Positions 24,547-33,348 of a stretch of 64,000 nucleotides of DNA are shown piece after piece. A program made the translations under genes and the position numbers. This DNA comes from a virus: positions 41,714 to 105,713 of the IMG/VR virus record IMGVR_UViG_3300022700_000179, one strand, 5' to 3'. Under the pieces are notes generated by a model, which worked only from the letters and a program-made list of their open reading frames with translations, had not been told where the DNA came from and did not search any database. Position 1 is the first letter of the stretch; each line of letters opens with the position of its first letter.

Positions 24547-25271
24547 TGCCTAGTCAGCGTATAATGTACAAAGGTCAAGTTTACAGACTGGCTGATACCA
24601 GTAACATTAACGTAGAGCAGAAAATTCAAGAAGTTATTCCTATAGTTAAAAAGTATATGCAGTCTGCGGGTATTGGAACTGGGGAGCCTGAATTTGACGA
24701 TTATGATGCTATGGCTATGGCAGACATACTTGTTCATGCTATTTTGCACGCTGAGCTGTTCAACGAGGGACCGTACGAACATAAAGGATTCATCGAATGG
24801 CGTGAGCAGAACTATCCAAAGTCGAAGGTGGGGGCCGGGGTTTACGACGTTGTAATGTATATGGGTATGAATGCTCCTGGGCTCCTAGACAAAGCTGTGG
24901 ACGTATTGAAAGGACCCACAAAGTTTGATGAGGAATCTGCGGCTCCAGATCAAATTAGTTACAAAGGTGCAGTATACAAGCAAGCTGTGCAAGGACAGGA
25001 ACTGAACCCGAGACAGCTAGCGGACAAAATTATTATCCAAGCAGAGAACACGCAAAAAGAACTGAACGAAAAGTTAGCAGTTGCTAAACAGTCACTAGAG
25101 AATGCTGTTTCTAGCGAGGAAAGCGAGACTGCAACCGAACGACTAAGCAACATCTTGAAGGAAGCAGAGTCTGCTTACAACCAAGTTTGGCGGCTGCTGT
25201 ACGCAATGGAAAACTTTGCTACTACAAAGACAACTAACACTGAGGAAAAGAAAGAAGACGAAGAAGAGTAA
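24546..25271 (+). CDS. YKG-motif protein, two copies
   Basis: 241 residues. Motif copies at 5-16 (RIMYKGQVYRLA) and ~136-147 (QISYKGAVYKQA). Each copy precedes a separate helical segment (17-125 and 148-241), so the protein looks like two tag-plus-domain units joined. The C-terminus is acidic and low-complexity. Overlaps both neighbours by one base (TAATG). Confidence 0.8.
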   Translation: MPSQRIMYKGQVYRLADTSNINVEQKIQEVIPIVKKYMQSAGIGTGEPEFDDYDAMAMADILVHAILHAELFNEGPYEHKGFIEWREQNYPKSKVGAGVYDVVMYMGMNAPGLLDKAVDVLKGPTKFDEESAAPDQISYKGAVYKQAVQGQELNPRQLADKIIIQAENTQKELNEKLAVAKQSLENAVSSEESETATERLSNILKEAESAYNQVWRLLYAMENFATTKTTNTEEKKEDEEE

Positions 25272-27526
25272 TGTCTGTCTTCTCTCTGGACAATAAATCC
25301 TTTTCCGAGTGGCTGGAATCCAATCCAGATTATGATTATGTGCTAGAGTCTCTTCGCAAAGGGGTAGAAGAATTCTATAAAGAGTTTGTGAACGAGGGTA
25401 AGTACTCGGATTGGGTGTTTAATACCGATAACGGTATCAAGTCGACAGTCGGTGATGAATCCCGCCGTCTTTACGACGAATCGAAAGAAATTATCTATTC
25501 TGCGGATCCAAACCAACTACCTAAATTAGCTGGAAACGTGGAGGAAGCCCTCAACTACCTAAAAGATTCTATTGATGGTCGTAACTACATGCATGGCGTT
25601 CCAGCTCGTCTGAAAAGACTTCGACACAGGATTCATGAAATTGTGGACAGGTTTTCACAACCTACAAAGGTGCAAGCAATGCCTTACGACCAGGAGTTAG
25701 GTCCTGAGTACCGATACGAAATTGAGATGACTGGACCGGAGATGGCTCTGTTATCTACTTGGACTTCTGGTATGGGACCTCTATACGCTTTGGTTAGTCG
25801 TTTATACCGTGACCAAGGTCGTGCAACAGCGTCTGAACGTGAGCTAGATGAAGTATTGGATGCGGCAGGAATGACTATATCCGATGCGGTAGAGGGCATT
25901 ACAGAAGATGATAAAGTTGTGGCCCGAGGGATCATCAAGAAACTGAGTAAGGTACTCGATGTTCCTGAGAACGAGTTGCTAGAGATCTCTGCCGCAGCCG
26001 ACTCACCTATCGAATACTACAGGCAGGTTTTTGTAAACACGTTCGACGATTTATATAAGAACCTTTTTGGTCCATATGCTACGTATTTGGTGGAAGACAC
26101 GGGTACGCTAGAATCGGCGGCCCGTCGAGTAAGATACAGGCTGGGGGATCTACGCGAAAATCCTTCAAACAAGCTAGTTGATCAGTTAGAGAGGGATTTA
26201 ACTTCTTTCTATAACGCTTTGGATGCAGGGTTTGCAGCTTCTGGCGATAAACTCAGCTACAAACACCGTGGTTATAGGGAAGTTTTTCGCAGAATACTAG
26301 AAACCATACGAAGGATATTAGGAACAAAAGAGTATGCTGAAGGGGAAGAGCCAGAGCCGCCCCTGCGCTATCCCAACAGACCACCATTTCGTGATATGGG
26401 ACCTTTTAATAGAAAATCCAGCCGCAGTGAAAAGGGAGAGACAAAGATGGAATTACCCAAGGAAATCAAATATAACGGGTTGAAGTATGTACGTGCTGAG
26501 AATCCTGCACGTCCAGAGAAGAGTGCTCTTGATGAGGGGAAGATTCGTAAAGAGCTGGAATCGCAGTTTGGAGGCAATGTCCCCGCGCAGGAGTATAAAT
26601 ACCTCGACACCGTCAGCGGACCGAGCGGTAACCAATCAGACGCAGTAACGGACACTAAAGAAATGAACAAACGCCGTGAGGATGCCCTTAAAGGGAAGGG
26701 CTCAAACGACCAATCTGACCTGAACTCCAATACACCAAACAAGATCAAGTATGCGGGTTTGGTGTACGTGAAGGCAGAACCAGAAAAGCAATCTGCAGCT
26801 ACAACTTTACCTCCGCGAATTAAATACGCAGGTCGTGAGTATGTACGAGTTGGGTACGAGGATGCCGGTGAGTACAAATCGGATGACATGACGACTTGGA
26901 AGCCGGGTGAGGAAAAGGGCAAAAGTAAAAAGCTTGATGACTATTTTAGTCCCAGCGATTCCGGCAAAGCCGACTATTCTGAAAGGATGCCCAACAGCGA
27001 AGTGGATTTCGATAAAGCATCCGAAGGTATCGATCCGGCTTCCAGTGAACCCGGTCCAGAAAAGGGCGGCGGCGAGAACATGCCTAACGAGGAGCAGTCA
27101 AAAGAGACGGCCAAGGGTATGCCACGCCTAGACGGTGATGAGGACCGCATACCGACCGCAGCGAGTTCTCAGCCGCAGAGCATCAACTACGCTGGACATC
27201 GCTACGTTAAGGTAAGCGAGGCAGAGGCACGTAGAATTCTGGCAGCCAAGAAGAAGGAAAAGAAAACGGATCTGCCCAAAGGTTGGTCTAATAAATCTGC
27301 TAAAAAATTCTACGAAGATGCAGGTGCTACTGTTACCAAATGTGCCCGTGAAGTGAAAAAGCTCAAAAAGGAGGGTGACAAGAAATGCAAGGATGTTGAT
27401 GATCCTAAGGCGTTTTGTACTACCCTGGAGGGGCTTTACGATGAAGATGGCGACGAAAAATCCAAGAGCACGAAGTCTAAAGGCAAGAAAGATAACGGGT
27501 CCAAAGACAAAAAATCCAAAAAGTAG
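25271..27526 (+). CDS. Large multidomain YKG-motif protein, four copies
   Basis: 751 residues. Residues 1-380 form a helical domain. Motif copies follow at ~398 (EIKYNGLKYVRA), ~491 (KIKYAGLVYVKA), ~516 (RIKYAGREYVRV) and ~637 (SINYAGHRYVKV), separated by polar, disordered-looking linkers. The C-terminal domain (~660-725) has LPKGWSNKSAKKFY, a Cys, and DDPKAFCTTLE, and is shared with the scaffold-like protein at 13565. The end is Lys-rich. The bead-on-string layout resembles a polyprotein to be cut or a scaffold with repeated docking sites. Confidence 0.78.
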   Translation: MSVFSLDNKSFSEWLESNPDYDYVLESLRKGVEEFYKEFVNEGKYSDWVFNTDNGIKSTVGDESRRLYDESKEIIYSADPNQLPKLAGNVEEALNYLKDSIDGRNYMHGVPARLKRLRHRIHEIVDRFSQPTKVQAMPYDQELGPEYRYEIEMTGPEMALLSTWTSGMGPLYALVSRLYRDQGRATASERELDEVLDAAGMTISDAVEGITEDDKVVARGIIKKLSKVLDVPENELLEISAAADSPIEYYRQVFVNTFDDLYKNLFGPYATYLVEDTGTLESAARRVRYRLGDLRENPSNKLVDQLERDLTSFYNALDAGFAASGDKLSYKHRGYREVFRRILETIRRILGTKEYAEGEEPEPPLRYPNRPPFRDMGPFNRKSSRSEKGETKMELPKEIKYNGLKYVRAENPARPEKSALDEGKIRKELESQFGGNVPAQEYKYLDTVSGPSGNQSDAVTDTKEMNKRREDALKGKGSNDQSDLNSNTPNKIKYAGLVYVKAEPEKQSAATTLPPRIKYAGREYVRVGYEDAGEYKSDDMTTWKPGEEKGKSKKLDDYFSPSDSGKADYSERMPNSEVDFDKASEGIDPASSEPGPEKGGGENMPNEEQSKETAKGMPRLDGDEDRIPTAASSQPQSINYAGHRYVKVSEAEARRILAAKKKEKKTDLPKGWSNKSAKKFYEDAGATVTKCAREVKKLKKEGDKKCKDVDDPKAFCTTLEGLYDEDGDEKSKSTKSKGKKDNGSKDKKSKK

Positions 27527-28382
27527 CTCTGTTCAAAGGCGGGCGGTCATAGAAAAATGTGACAAGAAGGATCTTGATCCTGATGAGCCGAAGAGCGAGC
27601 AGAAGTGGTGTTTGTATACTCATGATGGGGATAAGCTTTTAGGTAGGCATCCTACTAAGGAAGACGCTGTGGATCAAGAAAAAGCAATTCATGCAGGGTC
27701 TGCCAATAGACGTATTATGTATAAGGGAGCTACGTACGTCTTGGCAGCGGCGCCTCTTGTTAAAAGTACTAGCGGCTTTCTTGCAGTAGAAATAGGCCCC
27801 ACTACTGCAACGGGCGACATAGTAGAAGCTATACGCATGTTCTTGCAGGACACTAAGCGTGACTATGCAACTATCCAACTTGGTAAGTATCTGGTAGAGA
27901 ACGCTCCCGGCTCAGACTTTGTTGGGGTACGTGGCTTGTACTACAACAGTTTTAACAAGTCTTGGCAGGAAAGCCCCATTCCCTCAGCGCAGTATACGAC
28001 GGGTAAAGAAGACACTGCTGAGCAGATTGTGCAAGATTGGCTAGATGACCGTTGGTCAGCTGGTATGAACGCTACGGGTTCGGTGGCACCTAGGTCGATT
28101 CGTTACAAAGGTGTCAAATATGTCTTAGCTGCCAATCCTGCTATTATGTGGTCGCCCCAAGAAGCGACAGCCATGTTCTTCGAGCAACTTGTATCAGAGA
28201 TGGACAAGCTCAATTCTATGATTGCTGACGCTACGAAAAAGGATCCTAAATCTGGTAACGACTACGTTGTAGTGTGGGCCCAGCCCCTCAATCAGCAGCT
28301 GAAAAAGATAGATACTTACCTGTCTCAAGTGCACAAATCGTTGAAGCAGAATCTTCCAAAGCAGCAGTCGCCTTCTGATTAA
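27441..28382 (+). CDS. YKG-motif protein with N-terminal WC...DGK domain
   Basis: 313 residues if started at the ATG at 27441, which has GGAGG nine bases upstream but lies inside the previous gene in another frame; the first ~30 residues are then a Lys-rich shadow. The recognisable protein begins near 27550 with CDKKDLDPDEPKSEQKWCLY, DGDK, GRHPTKEDA, the same domain as at the end of the protein at 18939. Motif copies are at ~91 (RIMYKGATYVLA) and ~219 (SIRYKGVKYVLA). Reading by +1 frameshift from the previous gene is an alternative. Confidence 0.7.
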   Translation: MKMATKNPRARSLKARKITGPKTKNPKSSSVQRRAVIEKCDKKDLDPDEPKSEQKWCLYTHDGDKLLGRHPTKEDAVDQEKAIHAGSANRRIMYKGATYVLAAAPLVKSTSGFLAVEIGPTTATGDIVEAIRMFLQDTKRDYATIQLGKYLVENAPGSDFVGVRGLYYNSFNKSWQESPIPSAQYTTGKEDTAEQIVQDWLDDRWSAGMNATGSVAPRSIRYKGVKYVLAANPAIMWSPQEATAMFFEQLVSEMDKLNSMIADATKKDPKSGNDYVVVWAQPLNQQLKKIDTYLSQVHKSLKQNLPKQQSPSD

Positions 28383-28408
28383 CCACAGCTTATGGTAGCC
28401 TTACTACT

Positions 28409-28726
28409 ATGGAACGTGTATCCGATATAAAAAAGACACTCTCAGACTTAGATATTTCTGAACCAGAGTCTGTGGGGCGCTTTTACGTCGTAGCCTTAGT
28501 TACAGGTCTCTCCCTTTCCTTGTCTAAGGTCGATTTTAAGTACATGCCCTCTATAAAACAAACTTGTGTGCATATATTGTATGGCCATATACCTACAATA
28601 TTTACTGTAGTCCAGGAACACAAAAAGGAACTAATGCTTGAACTCGGTGTTCTTCTACGAAAGGGGCCGAGGATGTATAGAAAATCGGCTCTACGGGAGC
28701 TAGCAACCTACGGTAAAGATAAATGA
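28409..28726 (+). CDS. Hypothetical protein
   Basis: 105 residues, all helical, no recognised family. No clear ribosome site precedes the ATG. It lacks the YKG motif. The stop overlaps the next ATG (ATGA), so it is co-translated with the motif protein at 28723. Confidence 0.65.
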   Translation: MERVSDIKKTLSDLDISEPESVGRFYVVALVTGLSLSLSKVDFKYMPSIKQTCVHILYGHIPTIFTVVQEHKKELMLELGVLLRKGPRMYRKSALRELATYGKDK

Positions 28727-29007
28727 GCAGTCCAACAAAGATAATTTATAGGGGTGCTACTTACGTTCTCGCCGACGCCGCGTTAGAAAAATTCTCCGAG
28801 AAGGCCCGTGTGGTTATACCAAAGCTGTTTGAACTTTGGGTAGGTGACGAATCTAATTTCAAGAACCTGAAAGCTGTTTTCGGCGGTCAACCAGCAGACA
28901 TTATAACAGATCGGCTCCGTGACAAGTTCAGCACAGATCTGGCAGACATTGCTACATTGATTGTGGACTTTGGTCCTGCAGCAGAAAGACTCTCGAGCGA
29001 TGACTAA
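28723..29007 (+). CDS. Small YKG-motif protein
   Basis: 94 residues. Residues 6-17 read KIIYRGATYVLA directly after the start, followed by one helical domain of about 75 residues. Same architecture as the small proteins at 13230 and 22385: a tag plus one short domain. Confidence 0.78.
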   Translation: MSSPTKIIYRGATYVLADAALEKFSEKARVVIPKLFELWVGDESNFKNLKAVFGGQPADIITDRLRDKFSTDLADIATLIVDFGPAAERLSSDD

Positions 29008-30388
29008 TCACGAAGCTGGAAACGATGTAGATGTTGCTGCGGATGGTGTTATGCCTTTGTTGGAGGTCGGGCAACAGGTAGAGACTCCTTTAGGCCACGG
29101 CCGTATTAGTGATATTAGTCTTGTGGCTTCAGACTATGGGACCCAGGTTGAGATGGAGCCTAAGATTATGGTTGATCTCGACGATCCTGAGGAAGGTATT
29201 CCTAATACTATACAAGTTTGTATGTGTAAGCTTGGACTTGGCGACGAGAAAAAAGAAGCTATAATTCGAAAAGAATTCAGTAGGCTTTGGCCACCGATCA
29301 CGGATGAGATACCCCAAGATTCCAGAATGATCGTAGATGTCCAAAACGAATTTGCGGAGACATCCAACATGACTACTCCCAGAGACACCGAAATTAAACA
29401 GTTTCATAAATTGTATCTAGGTGCCCTACAGTCAGATTCGCTGGACCCTTCAATTCTCCGGGATATCCAGTTAGTTGCTTACAAAAAATATGTTGATCTT
29501 TCTAGAGGATCTAAGAAAATAAGGGGCCGTATCGGGGATAGCGAAGAAGGCATGGTGGTCGATGTAGGGGCAGACGGCGGCAATGAATCTGCGGTCATCT
29601 TAAAAAAGAAGAAGGGCGACGAGGGGTTTACTCGCCTACTACTTTTCCTACCCGACAGCGATTCGCTAAAATGGGTCGCAGTTCCCGAGGACGTAGAGTT
29701 TGATGGATATGATGGCAGGGATGATCTGGGGGTAGAGCCACACGTCTACGATGACATGCGTTTAAACAGTCCTGAGTTGCATACGATCCGTAGACTTCCG
29801 GAAACCTATCTACCGCATGACCCGAATTACCCTTCCAGCATAACCACTACATTATGGAGGCCAACGATTCGTATGACACCGATCCGCTATTATAACACCC
29901 GTGAGGGGGCACTGGAAGTTAAACCTGAACATGCTCCCGAAAATGAAGAAAACTTGGAAGCAAACCAACAGGATTTGGTTAACTATCCTACTCCGGACTT
30001 TGTGCCACATGAGCATCACATGGCGCCATATGAGTCGGGGCAGCCAGTGTATGAGTATAGGGAAGACAAACGTCATCCGCATGCGCCAGAATTTATAGAA
30101 CCCACAGACGAATTGGTGCAATCCGCGGCCGATTTCTGGAGAGAGTACACGTTGGCACGTCAACGTTACAATCCGGCTTTTGGTTCCCACTTGAACAAAG
30201 ACGTACACCAGTTTGTAAAGGATTTTATGTCTCTGAAGGACATGTCCAGAGATGACGCTTTGGATTTACTCCGTTACATGGTGCAAGTAGGGTATTTTCC
30301 TCCAAGTGTATACGATTCAACTGTAGACACCTTCGCAGCAGATGACGTTGGTATGACCACTCGGACGCACTACACCAACGATGCGTAG
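29000..30388 (+). CDS. Hypothetical protein with SH3-like N-terminus
   Basis: 462 residues from the ATG at 29000, overlapping the previous gene by eight bases. Residues ~22-60 (GQQVETPLGHGRISDISL and following DLDDPEEG) resemble a small beta-barrel of the KOW/SH3 type that often binds nucleic acid or protein. A second such segment is near residues 170-215. The C-terminal 100 residues are helical with FGSHLNKDVHQFVKDFM. No YKG motif. Probably a structural protein by operon membership. Confidence 0.7.
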   Translation: MTNHEAGNDVDVAADGVMPLLEVGQQVETPLGHGRISDISLVASDYGTQVEMEPKIMVDLDDPEEGIPNTIQVCMCKLGLGDEKKEAIIRKEFSRLWPPITDEIPQDSRMIVDVQNEFAETSNMTTPRDTEIKQFHKLYLGALQSDSLDPSILRDIQLVAYKKYVDLSRGSKKIRGRIGDSEEGMVVDVGADGGNESAVILKKKKGDEGFTRLLLFLPDSDSLKWVAVPEDVEFDGYDGRDDLGVEPHVYDDMRLNSPELHTIRRLPETYLPHDPNYPSSITTTLWRPTIRMTPIRYYNTREGALEVKPEHAPENEENLEANQQDLVNYPTPDFVPHEHHMAPYESGQPVYEYREDKRHPHAPEFIEPTDELVQSAADFWREYTLARQRYNPAFGSHLNKDVHQFVKDFMSLKDMSRDDALDLLRYMVQVGYFPPSVYDSTVDTFAADDVGMTTRTHYTNDA

Positions 30389-31727
30389 TCCCACACCGAC
30401 CATAATAGAATTCCGTGGTGCATTTTATTGTATTGCGGATTCTGATGATGAGTTCGTTCAAGAGGTCGTCCTTAAGAAACTAAAGGAAAAGGGGCTGGAC
30501 CTGCCTGAAGAGATCCTTAGGGGTCCAGAAGAAACCGGCGAGCAGTATATCCCTGAGCTTACACCAAAAGATATAGAAGAAACAACGGAAGAAGTCACTG
30601 CGGTAACCCAAGCTGCCAGAGCACATGCTGAAGGCCTACTTCAAACGAATGGCATAGATTACGACCCAGATATTATCTACTCTGTCAATTTTCCTGAACT
30701 TTCCGAGGATAGGGGTTTTGTGGTTGAAGGTGAAGAGGGAGTGGAGGTAAGGTTCAAAGTTAACAAGGGTAATCTGTCACATTTTGATGGCAGCGCTTGT
30801 ATTTTTGATTACCGCTTTCCAGAGAGTATCTGGAGTCAGGTAAGGGATCGACTTCTAGGTCGAGGACGGATCACGCCCGGTGGACATGAGCTGGTCGAAT
30901 TTATTTTCCAGTTTTGCAATCATAACTTTGGTGTGTCCGCGCAAAAGGGTGCGTTGTTCGACGAACTGATTGCAGCCATTGGTTTTGTACAAGATCCGTC
31001 AAAAGTAAAAACTGATGCTTCTCGAAGACTGGAGCCGGTAGGCGGTACCCTTGAGGAGAGGCAAGAGCAAGTACTTGACTGGCTGAAAGAAATTATTCAA
31101 GAGGAAAACCAGCGCGGTAAAGGTGAGAGAACCAATTGGAATAATGAGGGTAGTGTACTAAGTACACTTAAATTTTATAGAGGCGAAAAGTTTATAAGCA
31201 AAGAACAGTATGACGAGATACTGAATTGGTTGGACACCGATTTTAGATCAATAATGGATGCCGCTGTAGCCAGGGCTCAGGGTAGTGGTGGTGGAGCGGC
31301 GGAGTCTGGTGGAGGACTAGTTAAGACCGTCGAAGAGTATGTCAAAGATCTAGCTGGTCAAGCTGGATACAATGGTCCAATACATTCGTACATTGATAAG
31401 AATACTGGTTTAATTGCATCTCAAATCGAAGCCCCCTACCGATTTGTGTACTTCCTTGAGAGGCAGGCCGGCGGAAACGTCAAGCTGGTTAGGGCATCAA
31501 TGCGTTTTTGTGACTATGACTACAGCGTAGATGACCCAGCTGACGCAGTAGAGCTACTAAAGCACGATGTCACTTTCGGAATGGCGTATAAAAATGCAGT
31601 GAATCCCAAAAAGTCTAAGCGTTACAGGAAGAAGTCCTTCGAGGATCACGTCCGGGACTACGTTTCGCAACAGGCCAAGCAGATGCAAGAGCAAGCCGGC
31701 GGCGAAGTCGAGGAGCCCATAGTGTAG
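30381..31727 (+). CDS. YKG-motif protein, last of the operon
   Basis: 448 residues; overlaps the previous gene by eight bases. Residues 8-19 read IIEFRGAFYCIA, the most diverged N-terminal copy of the motif. The body has two domains separated by a Gly/Ser-rich linker near residue 300 (GSGGGAAESGGG); the second begins KTVEEYVKDLAGQAGY. The C-terminus is charged. No known family. Confidence 0.75.
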   Translation: MRSPTPTIIEFRGAFYCIADSDDEFVQEVVLKKLKEKGLDLPEEILRGPEETGEQYIPELTPKDIEETTEEVTAVTQAARAHAEGLLQTNGIDYDPDIIYSVNFPELSEDRGFVVEGEEGVEVRFKVNKGNLSHFDGSACIFDYRFPESIWSQVRDRLLGRGRITPGGHELVEFIFQFCNHNFGVSAQKGALFDELIAAIGFVQDPSKVKTDASRRLEPVGGTLEERQEQVLDWLKEIIQEENQRGKGERTNWNNEGSVLSTLKFYRGEKFISKEQYDEILNWLDTDFRSIMDAAVARAQGSGGGAAESGGGLVKTVEEYVKDLAGQAGYNGPIHSYIDKNTGLIASQIEAPYRFVYFLERQAGGNVKLVRASMRFCDYDYSVDDPADAVELLKHDVTFGMAYKNAVNPKKSKRYRKKSFEDHVRDYVSQQAKQMQEQAGGEVEEPIV

Positions 31728-31833
31728 CTTCGCCCACATTTCGAGATCGTATATCTGCGGTCACCCTCCAAACTTTTCTCACCCCGTTATCTTAACGTGT
31801 TGTTTTTGTTAAGGATCTATTTTAGATAAATCC

Positions 31834-31861
31834 TTGACAATGTCGCACCCTTTCGTACAAT
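31834..31861 (+). promoter_or_regulatory. Sigma70-type promoter
   Basis: TTGACA (31834-31839), 16 bases, TACAAT (31856-31861). It is the best consensus promoter on the plus strand, placed in a 271-base gap and 138 bases upstream of the gene at 31999. Host RNA polymerase should recognise it, so this unit may be expressed earlier than the head genes. Confidence 0.65.
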
Positions 31862-31998
31862 CGGATCTACCTTGCGAACAAATCTACGCATAGACTGGCG
31901 CGATACCAGGACTACTCTTTTCCTAGTCGTATAGGAACACTGGGCTGAACTGGGACGAGTAGTATCTCGTCCCCAACATCACTTGACGGGGGTTCCCT
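31862..31998 (+). promoter_or_regulatory. Structured leader of the sigma-like gene
   Basis: GGGACGAG (31952-31959) pairs perfectly with CTCGTCCC (31966-31973), six-base loop. CCAACATCA follows directly, an echo of the CAACATCA element in the scaffold and capsid leaders. The upstream part of the gap (31728-31833) holds two weaker hairpins, CTTAAC/GTTAAG and AAGGAT/ATCCTT, but no clear terminator. Confidence 0.5.
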
Positions 31999-33339
31999 AT
32001 GACAGAAGGGCTGCGGGCTTGCGTTCTGCAGGCGACGAATGGGTTTACTGTACCTGACCTCACCAAAAAACGGATCTTGAGATTAATAGCTCTATATTCG
32101 TGCAGGCTTATCTCATCAAAAGATTATCGTAAAGCTGTTAAGCGGGTCTTCCCCAAAAATACTTGTATGCAAGCTAAACTTCTGTATTTAAAGGACTACT
32201 TGGAACATTCTACTATTAGAAATGACCTTTTCCGTGCAATCTACGAGCTTGTTCAGCATACCAAATTGCACGATAAGTTTATCCTTACTACGGCGCTCGA
32301 GTATGGGCTAGAGCCAGAGGAACTGTTGGCCTTTTACCGGATACTGAATGCCGGTGAGCACACTAAAATTCGCGATTTGGAAGTACCGCCAAGTGAGTGG
32401 GACTTAAATCGAATTGCAGATCTGATGATGTATTTGGACCGCATCATCACTAATTTTGCACGTAGATACCTAACCTACGTCCTTACCCATGATAGATCCA
32501 AAGAGAACATTGCAGACCTGGCGGGGGATCTTCGTACGCAGGCCATGAAAGTGATACGTGAGTATGAAGTGGCTAACCTTACCGAAGACCATATGACTAA
32601 AATGGTAGTCAGAAGCGTTCGCCATTTTGCAGCGAACCAGGCAGAGTCATATGGCAGGGAAAAACGAGCAGCTGTAAAACGTGTCAAGCACAAAGATCTT
32701 TACCGAATTGCTTGGTACTTGAATATTCAGGACATGACTATTACTCCGGTACGTGTTCGACCGGATATTGAGGATCGAGTACGCATACATGGCAATATGT
32801 GCGTGAAGGTTTCCATGCCCAGCAAGGATAAACAACTAATACACCTGAAACGGCTTTACGAGACTGAGGAGGAAGCATACAGCGCTTTAGAACTGCGACG
32901 TCTTGGTAAATACAGTAAACGTCACCACTACATCGACTTGTCTCCCCGTCAACGTGATGAATTTCGGAAGACGTCCACATCTATTTACAAAACTGTCGAG
33001 GGAGAGGATGGTGAATCCCTACCATTGGTCGAACGCCTTCCAGATGAGTCTAGCGAATTTAGCGTAGAGCCAGATGATTCCTTTGAGCATCTGCTACGTA
33101 CCGCCGACGTGACTGTTCGGGAATTCGCGACATTAGTCAGTGACCCACATGATCCCTTCTTTCTGTCCTATGCTGCTTCCGTTGGTGTTGATCCCGGTAC
33201 GTGTAGTTGCAAGAAGTTAGGTAAACTGGTTTGTTCTTTTTTGGGAACTACAAAAGACAAAGTGCGCAGTGGCCTATTAGACACCCCATGCTCAATTTGG
33301 ACGCAGGAACAAATAGGGCAGTTGACGCAGCAAACGTAG
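31999..33339 (+). CDS. Divergent sigma-factor-like protein (tentative)
   Basis: 446 residues. The middle (~150-215) recalls sigma70 region 2: a helix with ITNFARRYLTYVL, an acidic segment IADLAGDLRTQAMKVIREYE, then a helix and a basic stretch REKRAAVKRVK. In true sigma factors this region binds the polymerase clamp and melts the -10 box. The N-terminal 150 residues are helical and the C-terminus has two further helical segments, so a multi-domain transcription factor is possible. Similarity is by eye only. Its own promoter and the presence of unusual promoter-like elements fit the idea. Confidence 0.4.
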   Translation: MTEGLRACVLQATNGFTVPDLTKKRILRLIALYSCRLISSKDYRKAVKRVFPKNTCMQAKLLYLKDYLEHSTIRNDLFRAIYELVQHTKLHDKFILTTALEYGLEPEELLAFYRILNAGEHTKIRDLEVPPSEWDLNRIADLMMYLDRIITNFARRYLTYVLTHDRSKENIADLAGDLRTQAMKVIREYEVANLTEDHMTKMVVRSVRHFAANQAESYGREKRAAVKRVKHKDLYRIAWYLNIQDMTITPVRVRPDIEDRVRIHGNMCVKVSMPSKDKQLIHLKRLYETEEEAYSALELRRLGKYSKRHHYIDLSPRQRDEFRKTSTSIYKTVEGEDGESLPLVERLPDESSEFSVEPDDSFEHLLRTADVTVREFATLVSDPHDPFFLSYAASVGVDPGTCSCKKLGKLVCSFLGTTKDKVRSGLLDTPCSIWTQEQIGQLTQQT

Positions 33340-33348
33340 GAGTAGTCA

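Larger units (their letters stand above)
13284..30437 (+). repeat. Dispersed YKGxxYVLA peptide motif, 20 coding copies
   Basis: Copies lie at 13284, 16817, 18480, 19722, 22406, 22628, 22682, 23986, 24430, 24481, 24558, 24951, 26462, 26741, 26816, 27179, 27711, 28095, 28738 and 30402 (starts; each about 36 bases). The pattern is hydrophobic-x-Tyr-Lys/Ala/Arg-Gly-x-x-Tyr-Val-Leu/Arg/Lys-Ala. The most divergent are those at 24430 and 30402. The DNA differs between copies, so the protein, not the nucleotide sequence, is conserved. None is seen outside this stretch. Confidence 0.9.
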
